From NCBI GenBank assembly GCA_021741075.1, contig JAIOYO010000006.1, forward strand, positions 22,591-86,590: a DNA stretch of 64,000 bases, written 5' to 3'. The notes under the pieces are model-generated. The model did no database searches. It saw only the letters and a program-made list of their open reading frames with translations, and was not told the origin of the DNA. The translations under genes were made by a program, and so were the position numbers. Below, piece after piece: positions 19,212-29,184 of this stretch. Each line of letters starts with the position of its first letter. Position 1 is the first letter of the stretch. Origin of the DNA: Flavobacteriales bacterium. Its GTDB lineage: Bacteria; Bacteroidota; Bacteroidia; UBA10329.

Positions 19212-20234
19212 TCAATAAATGTTTAAGCGACTCACTGCCTTTGCGGTCCGCATCGGATTCCAATATCGCCAAGTTCTGTATTCCTCGAACGTTTTAACAT
19301 GAGGAGGTAGCCATTTTAAGAATGCATCCTTATCGTTCTCTTGGAGAATGGTGGCCAAATAAGCTTCCAAAAACCCAAGGTTTTTTAATTCCACCAATCG
19401 TTGGAATAGTGGCGAAATGCTGAAGCCTGTGTAATTCCAATTTTCTAGGAGGCATTTTCGTTTTTCTAATTGAAGGTCTGATTCGTTAGCTGAATTCGAA
19501 CACTTCTCTGAAAAAACAATATTCAAACTTTGATCTAGCTTCTCCGGATTGCCGTTCCATTCTAATTCAAAGACCGCATTTGAGCTCGCAGAAATTAGCA
19601 TTGCAGACGACCTCAACAGGTCTAAATCATCTGTCATATTGTAACACAATTCTGCATAAAACCACGCCCAAAGCTGATTGCCAGTGGCTTTCATTAGCTT
19701 GGCTGCCCAAAAGTAATTCTCAGCAAAATTGGGGGCTTTCTGAATACCTGTTTCAAACACGGCAAGCGCATCAACAGACTCTTCCATTGTCAGTTTTCTT
19801 TTTCCTAATTCTAAATATAGAATGCCCTCAGAGGGAAGCTTTAGGATACCATATCGAAGCGCGTCCAGTTCTTTTTTTCGCTCAGAATCGGGCGTTTTTT
19901 TCACTTCCTCTAACTCCAGATAACAGTTGGCTAAGGCGATGTATAAGTCAGCCTGTGAATTCTTGTTATACTGAAGTTCGAAAAGGTATTTCTCAGCCTT
20001 TTTGGGGTTTCCGCTTTTGAGGTAAGCTTTCCCAATCTCAAAGGCATAATCGTAATCATGAGGTTCGAGATTTCGTGCTTGTTTAAGCAGTTTTATACCT
20101 TCTTCAAACTGGCCTTCATCTATAAGTTTGATTCCTTTAACACCAATAGAGTAAGCGTCTTTGCCGTTCTCAGTTTGAGAAAACGTAAGCTGTGTAAGGA
20201 GCAAAAAACAGCAAGCAAGACCTAGGCGCATCAT
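19212..20234 (-). CDS. tetratricopeptide-repeat protein
   Basis: Signal peptide; TPR-like units (GIKLLKQARNLEPHDYDYAFEIGKAYLKSGNPKKAEKYLFEL). Confidence 0.7.
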   Translation of the reverse strand: MMRLGLACCFLLLTQLTFSQTENGKDAYSIGVKGIKLIDEGQFEEGIKLLKQARNLEPHDYDYAFEIGKAYLKSGNPKKAEKYLFELQYNKNSQADLYIALANCYLELEEVKKTPDSERKKELDALRYGILKLPSEGILYLELGKRKLTMEESVDALAVFETGIQKAPNFAENYFWAAKLMKATGNQLWAWFYAELCYNMTDDLDLLRSSAMLISASSNAVFELEWNGNPEKLDQSLNIVFSEKCSNSANESDLQLEKRKCLLENWNYTGFSISPLFQRLVELKNLGFLEAYLATILQENDKDAFLKWLPPHVKTFEEYRTWRYWNPMRTAKAVSRLNIY

Positions 20235-20413
20235 TTCTCAAATGTAGTCAAATGCGTTACCTTGATTGGTTCAGGTTGAGCAAGGAATTGCAGTAGTTTT
20301 CAGCTGTAGTGCGTGCTTATCTTGCTTGTTGGAGGGTCAATAATTGATTCAACATAAACCTGTCGTTTGTCGAAATCATTTTGTTGTAATCACGAACAAA
20401 TTAAATATAGCTG

Positions 20414-21562
20414 TTGACTGTAACTATAGTGGTCGTTTGTCGTTTTACCCACCAGAACCAACATCAAATTTCAGGATTGGAAAATTTATTTGAGTACTAC
20501 AAGGAACTGGAAAAAGACCGCCTTAGCTTCATCTTCAATGGAGACGTAAGTGATGATATTACGGATGGTATTATCCGTATTACAGAGTTCAATGTCAACA
20601 ATTTCGAAGCGTTAGCAAGTCTTAGCAAACGAATTTCATTCATTATGGTTGAGTGTTTTCAAAACGTGGTTCGTCATGGATTGAAATCAGAACAAGGTTC
20701 GGAAAAAGAAAAAGCAGGTGGACTTTTTGCGGCCAGATTGATGGGCGAGGCCAACTATGTCAGCTCCATCAATTTGATTGATTTAGATGAGGTTGAGTTG
20801 CTACGCGAAAAGCTGAATCAACTAAACTCAATAGAAAAGGATAAGCTAAAAGCACTGTATTTAGAAGTGTTAAATAACCAAGAATTGTCTTCCAAGGGAG
20901 GCGCAGGGCTTGGGTTAATTCAATTGGCCAGAAAAGCAGGTCAGCCAATCTCATTCGATTTTCAGGATATCAGTGATCATCTTTCTAATTTTTATCTATC
21001 GCTAAAATTGACTAGTGATGGTCAATCTGAGCCAGGAGAAGCTCTTCGTTTTACCAAATCGTTTGACGAGAAGATTAAAAACTCGGACGTACTTATGATT
21101 TATAAAGGCGATTTTGGAAAGGATTCCATCATGCCGATTATTCAAATTATTGAAGAGAAAGTAAAATCAGATAATGAATTAACCAGCTCAAAAGGATTCT
21201 TCCTGATTTTGGTGGAATTACTTCAAAACGTATCACGTCATAATCTAAATAACATCAGTAAAGATGGTATTTTCATGATTACTGAAGACAAAAATGGAAC
21301 GTATTGGACTTCTGTTGGTAACGTAGTTGATGCCGATACAAAGGCCTTGTTGATCAACCGCATTGATGGACTTAACGCCATGGATGAGATGGGATTGAAA
21401 CAAGCATACAAACAAACCTTAAGAGAAGGATCATTCAGCGATAAAGGAGGAGCAGGATTGGGACTGATTGAAATTGCACGTAAGAGTTCAGAAAAGTTGA
21501 ATTACAGCTTTGATGAGCTTGACAATGGAAACTATTTCTTCACATTTAATGTCAAATTTTAA
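20414..21562 (+). CDS. tandem SiaB-like (DUF6272-type) kinase-domain protein
   Basis: Two GHKL-like halves: MVECFQNVVRHG...SSKGGAGLGLIQLARK and LVELLQNVSRHN...SDKGGAGLGLIEIARK; N-terminal start uncertain (TTG 20477 possible). Confidence 0.75.
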   Translation: MTVTIVVVCRFTHQNQHQISGLENLFEYYKELEKDRLSFIFNGDVSDDITDGIIRITEFNVNNFEALASLSKRISFIMVECFQNVVRHGLKSEQGSEKEKAGGLFAARLMGEANYVSSINLIDLDEVELLREKLNQLNSIEKDKLKALYLEVLNNQELSSKGGAGLGLIQLARKAGQPISFDFQDISDHLSNFYLSLKLTSDGQSEPGEALRFTKSFDEKIKNSDVLMIYKGDFGKDSIMPIIQIIEEKVKSDNELTSSKGFFLILVELLQNVSRHNLNNISKDGIFMITEDKNGTYWTSVGNVVDADTKALLINRIDGLNAMDEMGLKQAYKQTLREGSFSDKGGAGLGLIEIARKSSEKLNYSFDELDNGNYFFTFNVKF

Positions 21563-21565
21563 ATA

Positions 21566-21943
21566 ATGATTGAATCTTTAAGATTAGCGGCCACCGAAGA
21601 TACCCCGTTGGTAGATTTCGATACAACAACTGGAATATTCAAGGTGAGTGGGCGATCGTTGCCAGAAGATGCGCTTGTGTTTTACAAGCCTATTGAAGAC
21701 TGGTTAAAAGCCTATGTAGAAGACCCGCTTGACATGACCACTATGGAAATGTCGGTTGATTATTTCAACTCAGCATCCACACGTTACATTTTCAATATTC
21801 TAATGAGTTTGGAAGATTTGATTGATGCAGGAAAGGACGCCAAAATTATCTGGAACTATCGGAAAGATGATGATATGATTGAAGCCAAAGGCGAAGAGTT
21901 GGAAAGCATATTGGAAGTGCCTTTTGAAATGAAAATGATTTAA
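21566..21943 (+). CDS. SiaC family (DUF1987) regulatory phosphoprotein
   Basis: LVDFDTTTGIFKVSGRSLPEDALVFYKPIEDWL...MSVDYFNSASTRYIFNIL. Confidence 0.85.
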   Translation: MIESLRLAATEDTPLVDFDTTTGIFKVSGRSLPEDALVFYKPIEDWLKAYVEDPLDMTTMEMSVDYFNSASTRYIFNILMSLEDLIDAGKDAKIIWNYRKDDDMIEAKGEELESILEVPFEMKMI

Positions 21944-21948
21944 CACTT

Positions 21949-23049
21949 ATGGTGAGAGGCCCTGTTAAAGACGTGAGGATGCAGTATGCGCTCTATGGCG
22001 CCCTGTTTGGTTTGGCGTTCCCTGTTATTGCTACCATGTTTGATGCGTACATGCGCAACCTTGGCCTCGGCATAAATGGGCTTATTGAAGCCCAAAAAAC
22101 GCAGCCACTTCATTGGATTATTGACACGGCACCACTCTTTCTAGGAATTTTCTCGTGTCTTGCTGGAATTAAGCAGCAAGATGTGATTGAGATGAACGAA
22201 AGCTTGGAGCGCAAAGTAGAACAGCGCACCGAAATGCTTCATGAACAAAACGAAGAGCTCCGTACCATTCAGGATGAATTAGAAGACAGTTTAACCCGTA
22301 TTTCGCAGAGTATCAATTACGCGCAGCGTATTCAAGATGCTATTGTTTCAAACACAAATGAGCTGGAGTCGGCTTTTCCAGACTCGTTTGTCATGTTTAG
22401 ACCGAGAGACGTGGTTAGTGGCGATTTTCCTTGGTATTTAAAGAAAGGCGATTACCATTATTTAGCAGCGGTTGATTGTACCGGACATGGCGTTCCGGGC
22501 GCGTTTATGTCGCTCATTGGGTATTTTCTTTTGAACAGAATAGTGAAAGAAAAAGGGGTTTCGAACACAGATGAAATTCTAACCGAACTACACAAAGAAG
22601 TTGTGAAAGTGCTGAACCAAAGTGATGATTCGGATGTGCACGATGGAATGGATTTGGCACTTTGCCGTATAGACACGGTTAAAAAAGAAGTAATGTATTC
22701 TGGTGCTGGAAACCCAGTTTATCACCTAAACGAAGCTGAAATTACCGAGTATAAGGCAGATTACTGGAGCATTGGCGGAACGCAGTATCGCAAGCGAGGC
22801 GATTACAGCGCGCATTCGTTCAGCTATAAGGATGGCGACATGATTTCCATGTTCTCAGATGGTATTACTGATCAGTTTTCTGCTGATGGCCAAAAGAAAT
22901 TCGGATTTAAAAAAATCAGAACCCATCTCGAAAACAATTCTTCCCAATCGATGGCAGATGTGAAAACGTCCTTTGAAGCTGAAATGAATCAATGGATGGG
23001 CGATCACAAGCAGCTAGACGATATGCTAATGATGGGCGTGAGGTTGTAA
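21949..23049 (+). CDS. membrane-anchored SpoIIE/PP2C-family serine phosphatase
   Basis: Two TM segments, coiled coil, then VVSGDFPWY...AAVDCTGHGVPGAFMSLIGY...DDSDVHDGMDLALCRID...MFSDGITDQF. Confidence 0.88.
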   Translation: MVRGPVKDVRMQYALYGALFGLAFPVIATMFDAYMRNLGLGINGLIEAQKTQPLHWIIDTAPLFLGIFSCLAGIKQQDVIEMNESLERKVEQRTEMLHEQNEELRTIQDELEDSLTRISQSINYAQRIQDAIVSNTNELESAFPDSFVMFRPRDVVSGDFPWYLKKGDYHYLAAVDCTGHGVPGAFMSLIGYFLLNRIVKEKGVSNTDEILTELHKEVVKVLNQSDDSDVHDGMDLALCRIDTVKKEVMYSGAGNPVYHLNEAEITEYKADYWSIGGTQYRKRGDYSAHSFSYKDGDMISMFSDGITDQFSADGQKKFGFKKIRTHLENNSSQSMADVKTSFEAEMNQWMGDHKQLDDMLMMGVRL

Positions 23050-23318
23050 TGCCTTCCGTCAAAATTCAGGTTTCAGGAAAAGTTCAAGGCGTTTGGTTTC
23101 GTAAGTACACATGCGATGAAGCAATAGAAATAGGTCTTTTAGGAACCGTACAAAACCTCCAAAATGGAGACGTTCTCATTTACGTTTCAGGAACTAAACA
23201 ACAAATTTCGGCATTGGTAAAATGGTGCTGGCAAGGTTCCCCGCTTTCAAACGTATCGGACGTTAAATTGAGCACGACAGAATCTGTTGAATTTCCTGAT
23301 TTCAGGATTATCGAATAG
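23049..23318 (+). CDS. acyP: acylphosphatase
   Basis: VSGKVQGVWFRKYTCDEAIEIGLLGTVQNLQNGDV; TAATG overlap with upstream phosphatase. Confidence 0.88.
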   Translation: MPSVKIQVSGKVQGVWFRKYTCDEAIEIGLLGTVQNLQNGDVLIYVSGTKQQISALVKWCWQGSPLSNVSDVKLSTTESVEFPDFRIIE

Positions 23319-23320
23319 GA

Positions 23321-24787
23321 TTACCACGGATTCCTTCCTCTCTCAGCCTGCAAGAACTCGGGTAGTTGCTCTGGACTCAGGTTGCTTGCTATAATCTTGT
23401 TGTTCTTGTCGAGCACGTAAAGCTCAGGTGTAATGTCGATATGATATTTGCGGTCGTAGCGACTTTTGCGTTCTGGGTCAATAGCGTTGTGGAATGTCAT
23501 GTTGTTCTTACGAACAAACTCCTTCCACTTTGTTTCATCCTTATCGGTACATAGCGCAAACACATCCAACCCTTGGTTTTTCCATTGATTGTAAACCTTT
23601 GCCATTTCTGGCGCTTCTTTTTGGCAATGCTCGCAGTCGTAAGAATAGATAAACACCACTTTGATGGGTGATTTCATTCCGTAGATAGAAACCGTTTCAC
23701 CTTTCTCGTTTGTTGCCTGAACGTCCTGAGCCGTTTTTCCGATAAGGCTCGGCTTCATCAGGCTCACCTCACCGCGCAGACCTTTTATTTCCTCAGGATT
23801 TGACCAAAATGCCAATTCGGGAGTCCAATACGTATCAATCATATGCACGTACAGCGCCTCTGTTCCCATCGTCTTAGGCGTTTTGTATTCAAGCGCAATC
23901 CAATTCACAATAAACTTGAAAAGCTCCTTGTTTCCCTTCGTTTTACTGATAAGCTCGTCCGAATAACGAATCAATGAATCAGCATTCTGAGGCGTGAGCT
24001 CCTTGATGTATTTGCGAAGCTTATTTGCAAACACAGGCGTACGCATCGTCCATTCAGCATTCAAATCAACGTTGTCGAAAAACGATCTTCTATAATGATA
24101 GACCTGTGCCACTTGGTCCAACTCGCCATTCGGCAGTTTCGGAGTGGTCAACTCTGGGTTTTGTCCCGATAATTTGAACTTGGTGAAAAACGAGTTCGGA
24201 TGATTGTCTGAGAACCATTGCACATGGTCTGTGCGTTCCTTTATCAGCGCATCCTGTTTTGCTTTCACGGCAGTGTATTCAGCGGTTCCTTCCGTCAGTT
24301 TGGCCAATTGGTCATTTATGGGCTGAAGGCGCGTCCCGAACTCAGCTTCAAACTTCAGATTCTTGTAAAGCAACTCATTGTCCAAGCAGCCATCCACCTT
24401 CATGGAGTTCACAAAATCTCCTTTGGTGGCCGCTAGTTTAAACTGCTGATCCTTGTCAAGCAGCAACTGAAAGTAACTGTTGTCCGAATTCAGCATCAAA
24501 TAATAGAAACCCGTTGGTAGCAACGAATCAGCCTCAAAAACGAACCTTCCGTTAGCATCGCTTTTGGCCGAATCCACAATAAAATTCTGATTTCCAAAAG
24601 CACCAAGCATTTTCAGCTGTTCGTTAGGAGCACCCTTCATTACCACTTCCATGTTGAAGTTGCCATCGGCCACAAATTCAGCGGCCTCATTTTCGCCAGA
24701 AGTTTCTGTAGCATTCCCACCACACGAAAACAAGGCAATCGATACTATCAATTGAAAAATCACACTCATTGAATTTGAGTTTACCAT
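23321..24787 (-). CDS. thioredoxin-like/TlpA-family lipoprotein with DUF4369-like N-terminus
   Basis: Lipobox LFSCGGN; VVFIYSYDCEHCQKEAPEMAKVYNQW redox motif CEHC. Confidence 0.8.
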   Translation of the reverse strand: MVNSNSMSVIFQLIVSIALFSCGGNATETSGENEAAEFVADGNFNMEVVMKGAPNEQLKMLGAFGNQNFIVDSAKSDANGRFVFEADSLLPTGFYYLMLNSDNSYFQLLLDKDQQFKLAATKGDFVNSMKVDGCLDNELLYKNLKFEAEFGTRLQPINDQLAKLTEGTAEYTAVKAKQDALIKERTDHVQWFSDNHPNSFFTKFKLSGQNPELTTPKLPNGELDQVAQVYHYRRSFFDNVDLNAEWTMRTPVFANKLRKYIKELTPQNADSLIRYSDELISKTKGNKELFKFIVNWIALEYKTPKTMGTEALYVHMIDTYWTPELAFWSNPEEIKGLRGEVSLMKPSLIGKTAQDVQATNEKGETVSIYGMKSPIKVVFIYSYDCEHCQKEAPEMAKVYNQWKNQGLDVFALCTDKDETKWKEFVRKNNMTFHNAIDPERKSRYDRKYHIDITPELYVLDKNNKIIASNLSPEQLPEFLQAERGRNPW

Positions 24788-24808
24788 TGAAAGAAAGAAA
24801 CTGTGAAA

Positions 24809-25318
24809 TTATTTTGCGCTTGCATCCTTCGGTATAAAGGACTCCATATCGCGATCAAACAAATACATTCCGCCTTTGTCTGTTCCGATTAAATCTAATT
24901 TATCAATTAGCGTTTGTGCCAATCGCTCTTCCTCAATTTGTTCAGCAACATACCATTGTAAGAAATTATGGGTCGTGTAATCCTTCACTTTTAGACAGGT
25001 GTCCACCAAATCATTAATCTCTTTGGTTACAATTTGCTCGTGCTGCAAAACTTTGGTAAACACCTCACGTGCATCCTTGTATTCCTTTGGAGGCGCACCA
25101 ATGGTAGGCACTAACGCATGTCCGCCACGGTCGTTTATGTAATGAAATAGCTTTAGCATATGCACACGTTCCTCGTCTGCCTGCGTGTACAGGAACGCGC
25201 TAATTCCATTTAGTCCAGATTTTTCGGCCCATGAAGCCATGGAAAGGTAATATTGAGACGATTCGAATTCGAGTTCAATCTGATGATTTAGCAATTTTTC
25301 AATCTTATTGTCAAGCAT
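24809..25318 (-). CDS. ftnA: ferritin
   Basis: ELEFESSQYYLSMASWAEKSGLNGISAFLYTQADEERVHMLKLFHYINDRGG; ferroxidase residues present. Confidence 0.93.
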   Translation of the reverse strand: MLDNKIEKLLNHQIELEFESSQYYLSMASWAEKSGLNGISAFLYTQADEERVHMLKLFHYINDRGGHALVPTIGAPPKEYKDAREVFTKVLQHEQIVTKEINDLVDTCLKVKDYTTHNFLQWYVAEQIEEERLAQTLIDKLDLIGTDKGGMYLFDRDMESFIPKDASAK

Positions 25319-25385
25319 GGTTTCCGTTTTAAATGCACCCCAAAGGTAAAGCTACCCATCAGATATGAAAATCGGGTTGTTCATT

Positions 25386-25479
25386 GGGCGTGCCCCACGC
25401 CCAAAAGCGTGGGTCGGGCTTTTTGCTTCAAGTCCTCGCTCGTTCCTCGCTGTGGGCTTTCCGCTGCAATCCCTCACGC
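25386..25479. repeat. GC-rich structured intergenic repeat (Bacteroidota REP-like)
   Basis: gggcgtgccccacgcccaaaagcgtgggtcgggct...gtgggctttccgctgcaatccctcacgc; perfect 7-bp hairpin cccacgc/gcgtggg (25394-25413); ends gcgtg/cacgc complementary. Confidence 0.6.
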
Positions 25480-25669
25480 GGTGCTAGTTGCACGCATCAA
25501 AGGTTAAATCAAGAAAATGCACGCGTAAGAAACAAGTTGTTTTGTTAAACACAAATGAGGCAAAATATACGGTAATATGTGTTCTGGCTGCGTAAGAAAT
25601 AACCATAATTACATTCTTACCTTCGCTTCCGCTCTGCACATTTGTACCGTAGAACTAAAAACAATCATC

Positions 25670-27997
25670 ATGAAAACGTTAAAAACACTCGGACTTCTGC
25701 TCCTAATGGCCACAGGCGCTATGGCACAGATAAATCCCGACAACATGTTCATATCAGGATATGTGTCGGACAATAACGGAGGCGCAATCGCAAACCATCA
25801 GGTATGCGTTTATTGGAACACCAATAATCCTGTGTCACCAACAGATTCGCTTTGCACATTCACAAATGCAAACGGATATTATTTCCTCGATATCGTGAAT
25901 GGCTCTGTCACTGGGCCAAATGTTACGTACACACTACATGTCAACGATACGTGTAACTGGCTATTGTTGCAGGAAACAGTTATGAATGGGCAGGGAACGA
26001 TAGATACTGCAACGGTTAATTTTGTTTTCTGTGGAAATGGTGGCGGATGCGACCTTGAGATAGACATGGAGACCACAGTTGATTCTGCTGGCGGTAGTCT
26101 TGTCTATACATTCAGCGCCATTCCTTTGTTGGGAACCGCACCGTATGCCTACAGTTGGTCAACTGGCCATACCACGCAAAGCATAATGGCCGAATTGCCT
26201 GGCGCTTACTGTGTAACGGTTACAGATGTCAACGGATGTACGGTTTCAGCTTGCGACACACTTCTTCCTTTGAACCCAAACGACTGCGAAGCTGGATTTA
26301 CCTATCCTTCAAACCCTGCTGGAAATCTGGAGGTAGGTAGCTCGGTTCAATTGTTTTTTGATGGTGTAGCGAGCAATTTCAGCACATACGATTGGACCAT
26401 TTCTGGTGGTGGATTATCATTTTCTGCAACTGGAATGAACCCAGTTTTCCAAATTCCTCCAACGCTGCTTCCATTAAATGGAATGATGGTTCAAATCTGT
26501 GTTACTGTTAGTGATTCGATTTCAGGATGTTCTGATTCTTATTGTGAAACTATTCTAGCGGTTCCAGCAAATACTACTGGCTGCCAAGCTTACTTTGTTT
26601 CGGAACCAGATTCTATTCTTGGAGCTCCACTTCCCGGAGTGTGGTTTACAGATGCATCGCAAGGCGGAGCCTTCTATTTCTGGGATTTTGGTGACAATAC
26701 ATTTTCTACAGACCAAAACCCAGTTCACCTTTACAATGGAACAGGAACGTATTACGTATGCTTAACCATTTCTTCTGCCGATTCTTCGTGTCAAGACACG
26801 TATTGTGTAGATGTGTATGTGGGTAACAACAACGGAAACTGCGATGCTTCCTTCACCAACTCGGGTCCAACCCCAATTGGCTATACCTTCTCGGCAAACG
26901 TTCAGAATCCAAACTTCTATTACCAATGGAGTATTGATAACCAATATGTTGGCGATGGCTACGAAGCTTATTCTCCAGGGTTTACAAACGGTGTTCATAC
27001 AATTTGTCTCACGATTGTTGATTCGTTGAATAATTGTTTTGATCAGCAATGCCAAACAATCACTGTTGGTAGCAACAACTGCTACGGATACATTTCTGGT
27101 GAAGTTTATGCCGGAAGCAACAACCAGCCTTTAGATGAAGGAATGGTGTACTTGATTCTCTTTGATTCGTTGACAAACACACTTACAGCCATCGATAGTT
27201 TGCCAATTGATTCAAGCAATTTCTTCTTCTTCGGTCCATTGGCTTGCGGAGATTACCTGATTAAAGCAGCAGCCACTTTAGGTAGTCAGTACTATAACGG
27301 TCATATTCCAACATACTACGGAAACTCACCTTTCTGGGGATTTGCTCAAACCGTTTCTATTGGTCAAGTAAACACACAAGTAACCACAGATGTGACGTTG
27401 ATTGCAGCCAATAACCCTGGCGGACCGGGCTTCATTGGTGGTGATGTAACTCAGGGAGCAAACAAAACCGACCTAGGAGACCCCTTGAGCGGAATTCTGG
27501 TTATGCTGTTCGACCTGTCGGGTAATGCCATCGCTTACACTTATACGGATGGCAATGGAGAATTCGGGTTCAGCAACTTGGCCTACGGAACCTATCAGGT
27601 GTATGTAGAAGCGCTTGGTGTGCAAACGATTCCAGCTATTGTAACCATTGGAGAAAATGAGCCTTCCGTAGATAACGTTCAAATCTTGGTTTCTGAGTCG
27701 TTAATCTCAACGGGAATTGAAGAATTTGATTTCGATGGTGCTATCAGCGATGTGTATCCTAACCCTGTCGGGATTGATGCTTCTATCCGTTTCAACCTCG
27801 AAAAGGAAGTGATGGTTGACATTTCAATCCTTGACCTTGCTGGGCGCATGATCACTACGCACACAGTTTCGGTTGCTGGTGGTGAGAACGCTGTGAGCAT
27901 CAGCACAGGCCAGTTGAAGGACGGATATTACTTCCTAAATATTCAGGACGTTGACGGAAATTTCAGTGTAACACGAAAATTCATGAGAGTCGATTAA
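25670..27997 (+). CDS. PKD-domain secreted protein with T9SS type-A sorting domain
   Basis: Signal peptide MKTLKTLGLLLLMATGAMAQ; PKD-like segments; C-terminus VYPNPVGIDASIRFNLEKEVMVDISILDLAGRMI...FMRVD. Confidence 0.88.
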   Translation: MKTLKTLGLLLLMATGAMAQINPDNMFISGYVSDNNGGAIANHQVCVYWNTNNPVSPTDSLCTFTNANGYYFLDIVNGSVTGPNVTYTLHVNDTCNWLLLQETVMNGQGTIDTATVNFVFCGNGGGCDLEIDMETTVDSAGGSLVYTFSAIPLLGTAPYAYSWSTGHTTQSIMAELPGAYCVTVTDVNGCTVSACDTLLPLNPNDCEAGFTYPSNPAGNLEVGSSVQLFFDGVASNFSTYDWTISGGGLSFSATGMNPVFQIPPTLLPLNGMMVQICVTVSDSISGCSDSYCETILAVPANTTGCQAYFVSEPDSILGAPLPGVWFTDASQGGAFYFWDFGDNTFSTDQNPVHLYNGTGTYYVCLTISSADSSCQDTYCVDVYVGNNNGNCDASFTNSGPTPIGYTFSANVQNPNFYYQWSIDNQYVGDGYEAYSPGFTNGVHTICLTIVDSLNNCFDQQCQTITVGSNNCYGYISGEVYAGSNNQPLDEGMVYLILFDSLTNTLTAIDSLPIDSSNFFFFGPLACGDYLIKAAATLGSQYYNGHIPTYYGNSPFWGFAQTVSIGQVNTQVTTDVTLIAANNPGGPGFIGGDVTQGANKTDLGDPLSGILVMLFDLSGNAIAYTYTDGNGEFGFSNLAYGTYQVYVEALGVQTIPAIVTIGENEPSVDNVQILVSESLISTGIEEFDFDGAISDVYPNPVGIDASIRFNLEKEVMVDISILDLAGRMITTHTVSVAGGENAVSISTGQLKDGYYFLNIQDVDGNFSVTRKFMRVD

Positions 27998-28020
27998 TGG
28001 GTTTCGATTCTTGTTCGGTC

Positions 28021-28052
28021 GGAAAGGGCAGCCAATTGGCTGCCCTTTCTAT
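28021..28052 (+). terminator. hairpin terminator
   Basis: Perfect palindrome aaagggcagcc-aatt-ggctgcccttt followed by T-rich ctatttt. Confidence 0.8.
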
Positions 28053-28095
28053 TTTCTAAAAACAGGGTTGCATCCGTGAGCTTATTTTTGCGTGG

Positions 28096-29130
28096 ATGCA
28101 GAGTCTGAAAAAGCCATTGTTGTATGTGTTTCTGGCGATTTTCCTTGGTGCCACTATAGTATATGGGGTGCGTACGCTTCGAAGAGCATTGCGGAAACAT
28201 CACGCAGCGCAGGTTGAGTTGGCACGAGTTGAGTGGGCTGAGCAAACCAATTCCAACGCGTCATCAAGCCTCTATTTCCGAAACCGTTTTTCTGAGTGTG
28301 ATGATGCGTTGCTCCTCCACTACTTTAATCTAAAACGAGATAGAAAAACAAAGACAATTAAGACAGAAACAAAATTGGATACTTGGAATAGATTCCTTCC
28401 ACTCTTTGAGCAGTGGCCTCAAGGATTGAGAACGTATTGCGAGAAATATGTTTCTCACGTTTATGTGGTAAGTCTGCTAGGCTCATCTGCTTATGCGCTA
28501 CAACAGAACGATTCTTCCTTCACCATTCTCATTGACCGCGATGCCATGGAAAGCCTGCCAAACGATTGGTTTACCAATAAGGAACGAACAGCCGTTAATC
28601 TTACTTCTGGTTACACCATTAACCACAGAATGGAGGCCGATTCAAACAACCGCCCAGAATTCACACTCGAAACGCTCCTCATACACGAAGTGGCCCATTG
28701 TATCGGCATCACCACCAAACAAACACGGAAGTTTGATGCCAGTTGGCTAAACATTAATCAGAACTCACTTTTAGAGGGAGTGTTTCAGGTTGTCAACGTC
28801 TCCATGGAAATGACCAGCGAAAATCAAAAAGGCTTTGCAGGCCTCCATTATTACCGCAATCAACAACTAAGCACGGATGAATACATCAAGCGACTAAGCT
28901 CCTTACGCAATTCACCTTTTCCAACCATGTATAGCTCGGTTAATGACTTGGAATATTTCGCAGATTACTTTTATGCTTACGTTCATTGCGTACTTCAGCA
29001 GCGGCCATTAGAATATTCAGTTTACAAAGACGGACAAAAAACGGTTGGAATAGACTGTGGTATTTCTCTTCCTCACCACCAAAAAAGGCGGGATATTATT
29101 TCCAGAATCTTGTCCGAATTGGATAATTGA
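28096..29130 (+). CDS. putative zinc metallopeptidase (HExxH), N-terminal membrane anchor
   Basis: N-terminal TM; LIHEVAHCIGI motif; downstream acidic segments LLEGVFQ and DLEYFADYF. Confidence 0.55.
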   Translation: MQSLKKPLLYVFLAIFLGATIVYGVRTLRRALRKHHAAQVELARVEWAEQTNSNASSSLYFRNRFSECDDALLLHYFNLKRDRKTKTIKTETKLDTWNRFLPLFEQWPQGLRTYCEKYVSHVYVVSLLGSSAYALQQNDSSFTILIDRDAMESLPNDWFTNKERTAVNLTSGYTINHRMEADSNNRPEFTLETLLIHEVAHCIGITTKQTRKFDASWLNINQNSLLEGVFQVVNVSMEMTSENQKGFAGLHYYRNQQLSTDEYIKRLSSLRNSPFPTMYSSVNDLEYFADYFYAYVHCVLQQRPLEYSVYKDGQKTVGIDCGISLPHHQKRRDIISRILSELDN

Positions 29131-29184
29131 AAATAAAAGCGTTTGCCATCAAGTATGGAATCACATTACCTTTCTATCTACCAA

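Noticed and set aside
22992-23048. N-terminal extension of the acylphosphatase
   Set aside because: Overlaps the SpoIIE phosphatase coding end; conserved start is MPSVKIQVSGKVQG at 23049.
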